A DNA stretch of 64,000 nt from Deltaproteobacteria bacterium (lineage in GTDB: Bacteria > Myxococcota_A > UBA9160 > PR03), in NCBI GenBank assembly GCA_035063765.1, contig JAPSFT010000006.1:1-64000 (forward strand). The letters run 5' to 3'. The translations under genes were made by a program, and so were the position numbers. Below are positions 8,878 through 17,584 of this stretch, one piece after another. Under the pieces are notes generated by a model that ran no database searches, was not told where the DNA came from, and saw nothing but the letters and a program-made list of their open reading frames with translations. How positions within the stretch are numbered: position 1 is the first letter of the stretch; every line of letters begins with the position of its first letter.

Positions 8878-9773
8878 AACCCACCGTCTTCATCCACACC
8901 AACGACCGCCAGATCGTGGGCGCGCTGGTGGCCGAGCACGCGCTGAAGCGGAACTCGGCCCATGCGGGCGCCTTCGACGTCCGCATCCTCCGCCGCGAGG
9001 ACCATCCCTGGTTCGAAGCCCACGAGGGTCGCCCGTACCTGCGCGACGGCGCCTGGCGCGCGTGGCGCAACGACGACCTCCAGTCCTTCACGCCCCTGCG
9101 CTTCCTGCCGCCCGAGGCGATGGGCTTCGCGGGCCGGGCGCTCGTCATCGACCCCGACATCTTCGCGGTCGCCGACGTCTTCGAGCTGCTCGCTCGCGAC
9201 ATGCAGGGCAAGGCGATCCTGTGCCGGCGCCGCTCGGGCTGGAAGAAGAAGAGCTGCTTCGCCTCGAGCGCGATGCTGCTCGACTGCGCGCGGCTCCGGC
9301 ACTGGCGCTGCCGCGAGGGCTTCGAGGAGCTCTTCACCGGCCAGCGCGACTACGCCGACTGGATCTGCCTGCGGCTCGAGGACGAGGCCACGATCGGCGC
9401 CTTCGAGGACGAGTGGAACGACTTCGACCGCCTGACCCCGGCGACGCGCCTGCTCCACAACACGCGCCGCTGGACCCAGCCCTGGAAGACCGGCCTGCCG
9501 GTGGACTTCGTGCCAGGTGAGAAGTTCACGGGCCTGCCGGGCGTGTCGTGGCTGATGCGCAAGCGCCGCGAGTGGTTCGGCGACCACGCCTTCCTCGGCC
9601 GCTATCTGCGCCATCCCGACGCCCGCCAGGAGCGCTTCTTCTTCGGCCTGCTGCGCGAGTGCCTCGAGCGCGGCGTCGTCAGCGAGGAGCTGCTGCGCCG
9701 CGAGATGAAGTGCAACCACGTCCGCCACGACGCCCTCGAGGTGCTCGAGCGCACGCCGCCGCTCGTCGCGTAG
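8874..9773 (+). CDS. GT-A-like glycosyltransferase, paralog of 5749-6663
   Basis: 299 residues. The likely start is TTG 8874, which overlaps the sulfotransferase stop (TTGA) and gives LKPTVFIHTNDRQIVGALV. This aligns without gaps to RVFVHTNERQWLGALV in the paralog. DxD site: ALVIDPDIFAVADVFELLARD. Shared blocks are SFTPLRF, FEDEWNDFDRLTP, QPWKTGLPVDF and the C-terminal HDALEVLERTPPLVA. It belongs to the plus-strand run sulfotransferase - GT-A - GT4 - methyltransferase. The function is inferred from the DxD motif and context; donor and acceptor are unknown. Confidence 0.6.
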   Translation: MKPTVFIHTNDRQIVGALVAEHALKRNSAHAGAFDVRILRREDHPWFEAHEGRPYLRDGAWRAWRNDDLQSFTPLRFLPPEAMGFAGRALVIDPDIFAVADVFELLARDMQGKAILCRRRSGWKKKSCFASSAMLLDCARLRHWRCREGFEELFTGQRDYADWICLRLEDEATIGAFEDEWNDFDRLTPATRLLHNTRRWTQPWKTGLPVDFVPGEKFTGLPGVSWLMRKRREWFGDHAFLGRYLRHPDARQERFFFGLLRECLERGVVSEELLRREMKCNHVRHDALEVLERTPPLVA

Positions 9774-9791
9774 CCGGACCGCCCGATCCGC

Positions 9792-11024
9792 ATGCCCAAC
9801 GCCGAGCTCGCGTTCTATCTCGAGGATCTCGGGGGCGGCGGTGTCCAGGTCGTCTTCACCCGCCTCGCGCGCGCCCTCGCCGCGCGGGGCCGCCGCGTGG
9901 AGCTCTGGGCCGCCTCGACCGAGGGCCGGCTCGCCGCGACCCTGCCGGCCGGGATCCCGGTGGTCCCGATCGCGTGCGCGTCGCGCGTGCGGACGGCGCG
10001 CGAGGTGCTGCGGGCGGCGCCGCGCCTGGCCCCGGCGACGCTCGCTGCGATCCTGCTCGGGCGCGAGCCCGAGACGGCGCTGCGCGAGATCGACGGGCTC
10101 GCAAGCGCGCTCCAGCAGCGGCGCCCGTCGATCCTGCTGGCCGCCACTCCCTACCGCAACCTCGAGGCGCTGCTCGCCCGGGAGCGTGCAGGCGGCGGGA
10201 CGCGGATCGTCGTGAGCGAGCACAACGACCTGCGCGCCGGTCACGGGCTGGGCCGCGGTCGCCATCGCATGCTGCTCGGACGCCTCCAGCGCGCCCTGTA
10301 TCCGCGCGCCGATGCGATCGTCGCCGTCTCGCGCGGGGCGGCGGAGGACGTCGCCCGCCGCAGCGGCCTGCCGCTCGAGCGCGTCACGGTGATCCACAAC
10401 CCGGCGGTGCCGTCCGACGTCGCGGCGCGGGGGGCGGAGCCGATCGAGCATCCCTGGCTCGCGCCCGGGGAGCCGCCGGTGGTCCTGGCCGTCGGCCGCC
10501 TGGGCGCCGCGAAGGACCTCGAGACGCTGCTGCGCGCCTTCGCCCGGCTGCGCCGGCAGCGGCCCGCGCGGCTCGTCGTGCTCGGCTCCGAGCGGCGGCC
10601 CGAGAAGACCACCCGGCGCATCGCGGCGCTGCGCGCGCTCGCGGCCGGACTCGGCTCGGCGGGCGACGTCGACTTCGTCGGCTACGCCGACAACCCCTTC
10701 GCGTGGATGGCGCGCGCCGCGGTGCTGGCCGTGAGCTCGCGCAACGAGGGCTTCTGCAACGTGATCGCCGAGGCCCTGGCCTGCGGCTGTCCGGTCGTCA
10801 GCACCGACTGCCCGAGCGGGCCGGCCGAGATCCTCGACGGCGGCCGCTACGGCCGGCTGGTCGCGGTGGGTGACGACCTCGCAATGGCCGGAGCCCTGGC
10901 CGCGACGCTCGCCGAGCCGCGCGACGCGGAGCGGCTGCGCGCGCGGGGGGCACGCTTCGGGATCGAGAACGCGGTGCACCGCTACGAAGGACTGCTCTGG
11001 CCCACCGGCACGCGGGAGGCCTGA
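9792..11024 (+). CDS. glycosyltransferase family 4 (second copy)
   Basis: 410 residues from ATG 9792. GT-B layout: an N-terminal glycine-rich loop EDLGGGGVQVVF, then the donor domain with AVGRLGAAKDLETLLRAF, NEGFCNVIAEALACGCPVVS and TDCPSGPAEIL (EX7E type). It is a paralog of 2962-4227, and each copy is followed by a methyltransferase gene. It acts on nucleotide-sugar donors at the inner face of the membrane during glycan assembly. The specific sugar is unreadable. Confidence 0.9.
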   Translation: MPNAELAFYLEDLGGGGVQVVFTRLARALAARGRRVELWAASTEGRLAATLPAGIPVVPIACASRVRTAREVLRAAPRLAPATLAAILLGREPETALREIDGLASALQQRRPSILLAATPYRNLEALLARERAGGGTRIVVSEHNDLRAGHGLGRGRHRMLLGRLQRALYPRADAIVAVSRGAAEDVARRSGLPLERVTVIHNPAVPSDVAARGAEPIEHPWLAPGEPPVVLAVGRLGAAKDLETLLRAFARLRRQRPARLVVLGSERRPEKTTRRIAALRALAAGLGSAGDVDFVGYADNPFAWMARAAVLAVSSRNEGFCNVIAEALACGCPVVSTDCPSGPAEILDGGRYGRLVAVGDDLAMAGALAATLAEPRDAERLRARGARFGIENAVHRYEGLLWPTGTREA

Positions 11025-11135
11025 GCGGAGCCGGGTGCAGCGCCCGGACGCGGGACGCTTCCTGGTTGCCACCCATCGGGGGGCCGCTCATACTGGCCGC
11101 AGCCCGCGATCGCCATCACGCGGAGAAGACCGGCC

Positions 11136-11867
11136 GTGCCGCTGATCCGACGCATCCGCAACCTCCTGCGCTACGGGCACGGCCCCGCGGCACGCGCGCG
11201 CAAGAAGGCCGACAAGCGCGAGGCCAAGCGCCGGCGCTTCGAGTCCGAGCGCTGGGAGCACGGCGGCGAGCTGTCCCGGCGCCGCTATGGCTCGTACGAG
11301 GAGTATCTCCGGCACCAGGCCAGCAAGCTCGACGGGATCGAGGAGCGGCTGCGCGAGAACCAGGACGCGGAGCTCGCCGAGTTCCGCGAGCGCTTCCGGG
11401 CCTGCCGCTCGCTCGCCGGGGCCCGGACGGTGCTGTGCCTGGGCGCGCGGCTGGGCACCGAGGTGCGCGCCCTGCTCGAGCTCGGCCACTTTGCGGTCGG
11501 GATCGACCTCAACCCGGGGCCCGAGAACCCGTTCGTGCTGCCCGGCGACTTCCACCACCTGGTGTTCCCGGACGGATCGGCCGACGCGGTCTACAGCAAC
11601 GCCCTCGATCACGTCTTCGATCTCGACCGCCTGGTGGGAGAGGTGTCGCGCGTGCTGGCCCCCGGCGGCGTCTTCGTCGCAGAGATCGAGACGGGCTACG
11701 AGGAGGGCCACGTGCCCGGCGACTTCGAGGCGATCCACTGGCGCGACTCCGACGCGCTGGTCTCCCGGATCGCCGACGTCGGCAAGCTCGCGGTCGAGGA
11801 GGTCCTCGAGCTCGGCACGACGCGGCGCAACCAGCGGCGCCTGATCAGCTTCCGCAAGGCGGCCTGA
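11136..11867 (+). CDS. SAM-dependent methyltransferase-like protein
   Basis: 243 residues from GTG 11136, with GGAGAAG upstream. The first 60 residues are highly basic and probably helical. The core has TVLCLGARLGTEVRALLELG (a motif I variant, GARLGTE), AVGIDLNPG, FVLPGDFHHLVFPDGSADAVYSNALDHVFDLD (motif II region) and LAPGGVFVAEIETGYEEG. This is the Methyltransf_11 pattern, though motif I departs from the usual D-G-G-T. The substrate is probably a glycan or lipid intermediate of the cluster (inference). Confidence 0.7.
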   Translation: MPLIRRIRNLLRYGHGPAARARKKADKREAKRRRFESERWEHGGELSRRRYGSYEEYLRHQASKLDGIEERLRENQDAELAEFRERFRACRSLAGARTVLCLGARLGTEVRALLELGHFAVGIDLNPGPENPFVLPGDFHHLVFPDGSADAVYSNALDHVFDLDRLVGEVSRVLAPGGVFVAEIETGYEEGHVPGDFEAIHWRDSDALVSRIADVGKLAVEEVLELGTTRRNQRRLISFRKAA

Positions 11868-11883
11868 GCCGGCGCGTGCCGCG

Positions 11884-13083
11884 TCAGCCCGCGTGGGCGG
11901 GCGGCGGCGGGAGCACGACGGGCTCGAAGAGCGCGCGCACGCGCGCCGCCGCGCGCTCGATGTCGCGCAGGGGCGGCGGCTGCTCGGCGGGAGCGCCCTC
12001 GCCGAGCCAGGCAGCGCGGCCGGAGGCAACGAGCAGCTTCTGCACGATCCGGATGTCGCGGGTCCAGCGCGTCGGCCCCCAGCGCATGCCGATCCGGTAG
12101 ATCACGGCGTTCAGGTGGGCGCGGTCGAGGCAGTGCCACCAGGGAGGGCCCGCCTCGTCGCGCTCACGCATGGAGAAGCGACCTTCCCCGGTGTCGAAGA
12201 GGAACACCGGGCGGCCGGTCACGCAGGCCTCGGTCATCATCGAGACGCTGTCGCCGGTCACGACGAGCTGGTCGGCCAGGCCGAGGAAGCCGAAGTAGGG
12301 GTTGTCGGGATCGCCGGGTCGCCAGCGGTACAGGAACGAGGGGACCGACACGCCGCGGAACAGCGCGTCGATGGCCTCGCGCGGGGTCCGCGCGCTGGTG
12401 GTGACGAGCAGCGAGCCGCCCGCCCGCGCGGCCAGCGCGCTCGCGTCGCGCGCGAGCCGCGCGCCCGAGCGCGCGTCGAAGGGGTACGGGCCGCTCGGCC
12501 CCCCGGCGAGGACCACGACGCGCGGCCGCGGCAGGTGCGCGAGGCGCTCTTCCCACAGGGCGGCGGCCTCCTGCAAACGCTCGGGCGTCACGCGGTGGAG
12601 CGGCGTCTCGTTGTGCAGGACGTTGGCGAGGCGCGGGAGCCGGTACTGGGGCGTCGTCACCACCAGATCCCAGCTCTCCAGGGCGGCCCAGGGCCGTCCC
12701 ACGTGCACGAGCCGCATCGGCGCATCGGAGCGGTTGCGGATCCAGCGCGCGATCGGCTCGTTGCGGCGCCCCGCCGAGATGACCAGATCCGGCCACGGCG
12801 GCCCGAGCGCGCTCGAACGCTCCTTCACCACACCCGCCAGTGTCGATGCGAAGGGCAGGTTCACGAGCCGCTCCCACGGCTGGTAGACGAAGCGCTTGAT
12901 CTCGAAGGGCCAGCCGATCGCCTCGCCGAGCGCCTCGACCTGCGAGTTGTCGCCGGCGCGGTGGCCCATCAGGAGCCAGACACGGGGTGCCTGCCCCGGC
13001 CGGGAGCGGTCACCGGGCGAGCGCTCGCCGGGCGGGTGTTGCGCGGACGGCCGGCCCGTCCGGTGGACGGCGGGCTCAGGCAC
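11884..13083 (-). CDS. ELM1-like (DUF1022) putative GT-B protein, copy 2
   Basis: 399 residues. GTG 13083 was chosen because GGAGGGAGG lies about six bases upstream; a further in-frame start near 13182 lacks such a site. Family blocks are VWLLMGHRAGDNSQVEAL, LVISAGRRNEPIARWI, VVVLAGGPSGPYPFD, FLYRWRPGDPDNPYFGF and VTGDSVSMMTEACVTGRPVF, each matching a block of copy 1 (6810-7841). Compared with copy 1 it has an extra C-terminal stretch containing GPPWWHCLDRAHLN and a long proline-rich N-terminus. Function as for copy 1: a glycosyltransferase-like role is inferred, not shown. Confidence 0.72.
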   Translation of the reverse strand: MPEPAVHRTGRPSAQHPPGERSPGDRSRPGQAPRVWLLMGHRAGDNSQVEALGEAIGWPFEIKRFVYQPWERLVNLPFASTLAGVVKERSSALGPPWPDLVISAGRRNEPIARWIRNRSDAPMRLVHVGRPWAALESWDLVVTTPQYRLPRLANVLHNETPLHRVTPERLQEAAALWEERLAHLPRPRVVVLAGGPSGPYPFDARSGARLARDASALAARAGGSLLVTTSARTPREAIDALFRGVSVPSFLYRWRPGDPDNPYFGFLGLADQLVVTGDSVSMMTEACVTGRPVFLFDTGEGRFSMRERDEAGPPWWHCLDRAHLNAVIYRIGMRWGPTRWTRDIRIVQKLLVASGRAAWLGEGAPAEQPPPLRDIERAAARVRALFEPVVLPPPPAHAG

Positions 13084-13203
13084 GGGTGGCCTCCCTCCGG
13101 CACGCGACCCGGCGGGGGGAAGGGGCGCGGCACACCGCGGCATCTTCCAAGCCCCTCCGCTCGCTGTCAAGAACGCTGGCACGCGGAGACAGGGCGGCGC
13201 GCC

Positions 13204-15501
13204 TCATGCTCCCCTCCCGAAGCCGCGGACCCGGGTGGCGAGCACCGCGGCCGCGCCCCCGAGCACACCGACCGGCCCGAAGCCGGCGAGCCACGGCGAG
13301 ACGGCCCCGCCGTAGCCGAGCGAGGCACCCACCGCCGCGAGGAGCACCCAGCCCCCCCCGGCGAGCGCGCTGGCGACGAGGGTGTGGACCGGCTTCGGAA
13401 AGGGCGGGCCGCCGGCCGCGAAGAGCAACGCGAGCGCGGGCAGGAGCAGGCACGCGAGCGGGGAGGCCAGCTTGATCGCGAGGTCCACGCGGAAGGCGGT
13501 CGGGTCGAGCCCGCGCTCGCGCAGGACGCGGATCTCGCGGCGCAGGTCCGCGATCGAGAGGTGCTCGCCCTCGACCTCGACGACGGCGTCCTGGCCGAGC
13601 TGCACGATGGGCTCGGCGGCGATCGGGTGGATGCCCTCGGCGTCGATCGCGAAGCGGCGCGGCTCTTCGAGGCTCCAGTTGCCGCCGCCGACGTGGAGCG
13701 CGTGCGCGGCGTCGGTGCGATAGCGCGGCAGGCCGTCGGGGCCGAGCTCGTAGAGCACGACACCGCTCGCCGTACCCGCCATCGGGTCGAGGCGCTCGGC
13801 CTCGAGCAGGCGGTCGCCCGAGAGCGACCAGAGCTTCACCTGCACCGCCCCCTTGTCCTTGATCTCGGTCTGCTTGATGCGGCTCGCGCGTGCGTTCGCG
13901 CGCGGCACCAGGTCGTTGGCGAGCGGGTGGTAGGCCACCGCCGCGACGATGCAGGCCATCAGCACCGGCGCCACGATCCGCGAGGTGGGGATGCCACAGG
14001 CGCGCATGCCGACCAGCTCGCCGGTGGCGCCGAGCAGGCTCAGGGTGAGCGCCGACGCCACGAGCAGCGCCATCGGGACTACGCGCGAGGCGAGCAGCGG
14101 GAGGCGCGCGCCGTAGAAGCGAAGCACCTCGCCGGGCGTCGAGCCGTACTTGGTGAACCACTTCATGTTGTCGAGGAGATCGATCACGAAGTAGGCGGCG
14201 AGGAGCGCCCCGAAGCACAGGAGCAGGAGCTCGAGGAAGGTGACGAGCAGGTAGCGGTCGAGCACGAAGCGGTGCAGGCGGGGGGGCCGCGCGGCGGCCT
14301 CGCCGCCGCGCCGGGCCCACCCGTGCGGGCACACCGGTCCGCTGCGGCGGGCGGGCAGCGTCACGAGCAGCACCGCCGCCAGCGCACCCAGCACGAGGTT
14401 CGGCAGCCAGACCGCCAGCTCGACCGGGAAGGTCTCGGCGCGCGCGAGTCCGTTGCCGAGCTGGAGCAGCCCGTAGTAGACCACCGCCGCGGCGATCCCG
14501 AGCACCATGCCGCTCGAGCGCGACGGCCGTGCCCGCGCGATCGAGAGACCCACGCCGAGCAGCGCGAAGATCACGGTGCCGATCGGCAGGGCCACGCGCT
14601 GGTGCCATTCCTGGCGCGCCTCGCGCCGGCGCGAGGCGTCGGCGCCCGCTCCCATCGAGGCGAGCAGCTCCGCGACCGGCGCCGAGGCTGCCCAGCCTTC
14701 GAGCGAGTCGACCCTCTCCGGCGCCGCCAGGACCTGGCGCATGCTCTCGAAGCGCACCTGGGTGGGCTCGTTGCCCACGGTCGCCATCACCACGCCGTTC
14801 TCGATCGCGAGGGTGCGGTGGCCGTCCTCGTGGTCGAGGGTCGCGCGCTCGGCGAACACCGTGCCGCCCAGGCTCGGCGCGCGTACCGCCAGCGAGCGCA
14901 GCACGTCGCCGCGCGGCGAGACCTCGCGGGCCACGAGCCGCCAGTCGCCGAGGCGTTCGACCTGGCCGCTCCGGAAGGGCGTCCCGCGCTCCCCGGCGCT
15001 GAACGCGCGCAGCGTGGCGTCGAGGCTCCGGTTCGCCCACGGCACCGCTGCCAGCGCGAGCGCCACACCCGCCGCCGTGAAGAGCGCGGCGAAGGCCGCC
15101 ACCGGCCCGGCCAGCGTGCGCGCCGAGATGCCCGCGGCCTCGAGCGCCACGATCTCGCGATCGGCGCCGAGCCGGCCGAGCCCGACGAGCACCCCGACCA
15201 GCACCGCGAAGGGGATCGCACGGCCGAGCATCGGCACCGAGCGGTAGAGCGCGATCCAGGCCACCTCCCCGACGCCGAAGCCGCGGTTCACGACGAGATC
15301 CGAGTAGCCGACCAGGTCCGCCGCGAGGACGACGAAGGTGATCCCCGCGAGCGCGAAGAGGCTCGGGAAGACGAGCTCGCGCAGCACCGCGCGCCGGAGC
15401 GTGCGGCCGAGCCGCCGGCGGTGCGGGGGCGGCGACCGCCGCGGGCGGGCGGGAGGGCCGACGGAGCTCGGAGAGCGCGAAACCGCCTGGGCTTGCTTCA
15501 T
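13204..15501 (-). CDS. fused LptF-LptG lipopolysaccharide export permease
   Basis: 765 residues, about twice the length of a single YjgP/YjgQ permease. Half one (about 35-385) begins LRRAVLRELVFPSLFALAG, has ADREIVALEAAGIS, a periplasmic beta-rich middle and three C-terminal helices. Half two (about 415-765) begins LDRYLLVTFLELLLLCFG, has GELVGMRACGIPTSRIV and an equivalent ending. Both carry the E-(I/L)-V-(A/G)-(L/M) coupling region followed by (A)-x-G-I. LptF and LptG normally form a heterodimer that, with LptB, extracts LPS from the inner membrane. Here one chain supplies both. No lptB or lptC is seen nearby. The start ATG 15501 is plausible but without a clear ribosome site. Confidence 0.88.
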   Translation of the reverse strand: MKQAQAVSRSPSSVGPPARPRRSPPPHRRRLGRTLRRAVLRELVFPSLFALAGITFVVLAADLVGYSDLVVNRGFGVGEVAWIALYRSVPMLGRAIPFAVLVGVLVGLGRLGADREIVALEAAGISARTLAGPVAAFAALFTAAGVALALAAVPWANRSLDATLRAFSAGERGTPFRSGQVERLGDWRLVAREVSPRGDVLRSLAVRAPSLGGTVFAERATLDHEDGHRTLAIENGVVMATVGNEPTQVRFESMRQVLAAPERVDSLEGWAASAPVAELLASMGAGADASRRREARQEWHQRVALPIGTVIFALLGVGLSIARARPSRSSGMVLGIAAAVVYYGLLQLGNGLARAETFPVELAVWLPNLVLGALAAVLLVTLPARRSGPVCPHGWARRGGEAAARPPRLHRFVLDRYLLVTFLELLLLCFGALLAAYFVIDLLDNMKWFTKYGSTPGEVLRFYGARLPLLASRVVPMALLVASALTLSLLGATGELVGMRACGIPTSRIVAPVLMACIVAAVAYHPLANDLVPRANARASRIKQTEIKDKGAVQVKLWSLSGDRLLEAERLDPMAGTASGVVLYELGPDGLPRYRTDAAHALHVGGGNWSLEEPRRFAIDAEGIHPIAAEPIVQLGQDAVVEVEGEHLSIADLRREIRVLRERGLDPTAFRVDLAIKLASPLACLLLPALALLFAAGGPPFPKPVHTLVASALAGGGWVLLAAVGASLGYGGAVSPWLAGFGPVGVLGGAAAVLATRVRGFGRGA

Positions 15502-15655
15502 CGGTGGCGTCGGCCTGGCGTGGCGATGGCGCGCGTCGCTCCCGGGGCCGTCGCTGCAGGTGAGAAGGACCGGAGGAGTAGAGCGCGGAGGAGGCGGCGG
15601 GACGGTACGAAACGGCCGGCGTGCATGCCAGGAAGACCCCGAGGGGCAAACCGGA

Positions 15656-16639
15656 TCAGCGGAGCACGCCCTGGCGCAGCAGGCGGATCAGGATCGGCAC
15701 GGCGTGGAGGACAGGGCGACGGCGCTGGCGCTCGCTCAGCTCGACGCGCACGCCGCTGTGCCGCTCGACCTTGAAGATCGCGTAGTCCACCCAGCCGTCG
15801 AAGGTGGCCGGCGCCTTCACGAGGCCGGCGACGGCAAAGGCCTTCGCGAGCGGCCGGCGCAGGCGCCAGCGGCGGCGCGCACGCGCGCGCCAGGCCGGCT
15901 CCGAGGCCACCGCGAGCTCGCGCCCGCCGGCGAGCAGCCGCAGCCGGCCGCGCGCCTCGAGCTCCCGCAGCGCCGCCACCGCGACCCGGTCGAAGCGCTC
16001 GCCCTGCGCCGCGTAGAGCGCGTCGATGGTCTCGGCCTTCTCGCCGCGCAGCTCCGCGCGATAGGTCTCGCGAAACGCGGTCGTCCACAGCTCGGCCGGC
16101 TCGAAGCGCTGCACCGGGCCGCCGCCCGGAAGCCAGGTGAGCATGCGGTCGACCGCGGTCAGGGTCGCGCTGCGCACGGCCGCGAGCGCCTCGCCGCGCG
16201 CGGCCTCGTCGCGCACCCACACGAGCCGCGAGGGCTGGCAGAAGCGCGACCAGATGCGCGCGTCCACCCGCCGCCCGCGCGCGGCGCGCAGGAAGTGCCG
16301 GCGCGAGATCAGCGCGTACTTCGCGCGCAGCCGCTCGCCCCCATGATCGATCTCGACGTAGAAGACGTTGGGCGGGAGGAGCCAGCCGAGCAGCGCCTGG
16401 AGCCGCGAGCGGTGCGCGGCGCGGTAGCCGTCCACCAGCACGTAGAAGTCGAGCACCCCCTCGGTCGTGCCCCGGCGCAGGCAGGAGCCGTAGAACAGGA
16501 CGGCCGACACACCGTCATGTCGCTTGCGGACGGCGCCGGCCATCCGCGCGACCGGCTCGGGGACCGGAGCGTGGAGCTCGGCCGCCAGCAGCTCGTCGAG
16601 CGCGGCCGCCCCCGCTGCCACCACGCCTGCCTCAGGCAC
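15656..16639 (-). CDS. Tam41-like CDP-diacylglycerol synthase candidate (nucleotidyltransferase fold)
   Basis: 327 residues from GTG 16639, overlapping the diacylglycerol kinase stop by eight bases. The nucleotidyltransferase signature is VLFYGSCLRRG followed by VLDFYVLVDGY (GS...DF/D pattern, near residues 48-72). Further motifs parallel mitochondrial Tam41: PPNVFYVEIDHGGERLRAKY (compare the Tam41 AGVYFN...VKYGVV block), the W..F.QPSRLVW stretch, then AFRETYRAELRGEKAETI where Tam41 has SYAGDIR..GGE. Tam41 makes CDP-diacylglycerol from phosphatidate and CTP. The neighbour makes phosphatidate, which supports the call. The assignment is by motif memory, not alignment; another nucleotidyltransferase activity is possible. 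Confidence 0.55.
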   Translation of the reverse strand: MPEAGVVAAGAAALDELLAAELHAPVPEPVARMAGAVRKRHDGVSAVLFYGSCLRRGTTEGVLDFYVLVDGYRAAHRSRLQALLGWLLPPNVFYVEIDHGGERLRAKYALISRRHFLRAARGRRVDARIWSRFCQPSRLVWVRDEAARGEALAAVRSATLTAVDRMLTWLPGGGPVQRFEPAELWTTAFRETYRAELRGEKAETIDALYAAQGERFDRVAVAALRELEARGRLRLLAGGRELAVASEPAWRARARRRWRLRRPLAKAFAVAGLVKAPATFDGWVDYAIFKVERHSGVRVELSERQRRRPVLHAVPILIRLLRQGVLR

Positions 16640-17582
16640 GCAGGAAGCGCACGCCCTCGACGGCGCCGACGCGGACCACCCGGTCCGGGATCGGGTCGTA
16701 GAGCTCGCCGTCGAGGATGATGCCGGCGTCGAGCTGGACGGCCAGCTCGTGCACGTTGCGGCTGTGGTAGCCGTGTTCGGGGCGCGCGTGGGCGGGCGGG
16801 CGGCCGCGCAGGATGCCGGGCGCGGCGCTGCCGAAGCGGTACGCGCCGCCCTCGATGAGCGTGACCCGCAGCGGCGCCGGCTCCCGGCCCCAGAACGGGC
16901 GCATGCGCAGGAACAGACGCTCGAGGGTGCTGGTCATCGCGAGCAGCTGCTCGCGCGGCTCGAGCGCCTCGCCGTCGAGCGAGATGCGCATCTTGTCGGG
17001 CGTGAGCAGGCCGCGCATGCCGCCCACGACGGTGCGCGCGATCAGCACGCCGGTCACGACGCCGGCGCCGAACACGCCGCGCGCCTTGCCCTCGGGAAAG
17101 ACGTGGTGGACGAGGTCGACGGCCCGGTGCAGGACGCCGAAGCCCAGGAACATCCCGTAGTGGACGCCCTCGGCCGTCTCGACCCGCAGCACCGGCCGGG
17201 TCCGGACGTGCTCGCCGAGGCGGCCGGCACGGTCCGCCGCGATCAGCTCGGCGAGTCCGCGCACCGGATCCTTGCGGGCGCCCAGGTCCATCGCGGTCAT
17301 GTTCGTGCGCCCACCCCGGATCGGAGCGATCCAGGGCCGCCAGTCGCTCGCGGGGTTGCCGAGCAGATGGGTGAGCGCGTGCTGGATCGTGCCGTCGCCC
17401 CCGTTCAGCACCAGGATCTCGACGCCGGCGCGAGCGAAGTCGCGCAGCACGAGCGGCACGGCCGCGTCGCTCCCGGTCTCGGCGTGCAGGACGTCGGGAT
17501 GGCGCGCCAGGAAGCGCAGCACCTTGTCGACCTTCGAATCGCGCTGGCCGGCGCGCAGGTTGGAGAGGACGCCGATGCGCAT
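16632..17582 (-). CDS. diacylglycerol kinase-family lipid kinase
   Basis: 316 residues from ATG 17582. It has the DAGK catalytic domain: VLSNLRAG at the start, the nucleotide loop ILVLNGGDGTIQHAL near residue 60 and RGGRTNMTAMDLG (the substrate-loop equivalent of the G(T)xN motif). The C-terminal beta domain carries DGE motifs (SLDGEAL, ILDGELYDP). The family phosphorylates diacylglycerol or related lipids with ATP at the membrane. It overlaps the Tam41-like gene by eight bases, so a two-step diacylglycerol to phosphatidate to CDP-diacylglycerol route is suggested. The upstream gene ends only two bases before this start. Confidence 0.85.
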   Translation of the reverse strand: MRIGVLSNLRAGQRDSKVDKVLRFLARHPDVLHAETGSDAAVPLVLRDFARAGVEILVLNGGDGTIQHALTHLLGNPASDWRPWIAPIRGGRTNMTAMDLGARKDPVRGLAELIAADRAGRLGEHVRTRPVLRVETAEGVHYGMFLGFGVLHRAVDLVHHVFPEGKARGVFGAGVVTGVLIARTVVGGMRGLLTPDKMRISLDGEALEPREQLLAMTSTLERLFLRMRPFWGREPAPLRVTLIEGGAYRFGSAAPGILRGRPPAHARPEHGYHSRNVHELAVQLDAGIILDGELYDPIPDRVVRVGAVEGVRFLRA

Positions 17583-17584
17583 CG

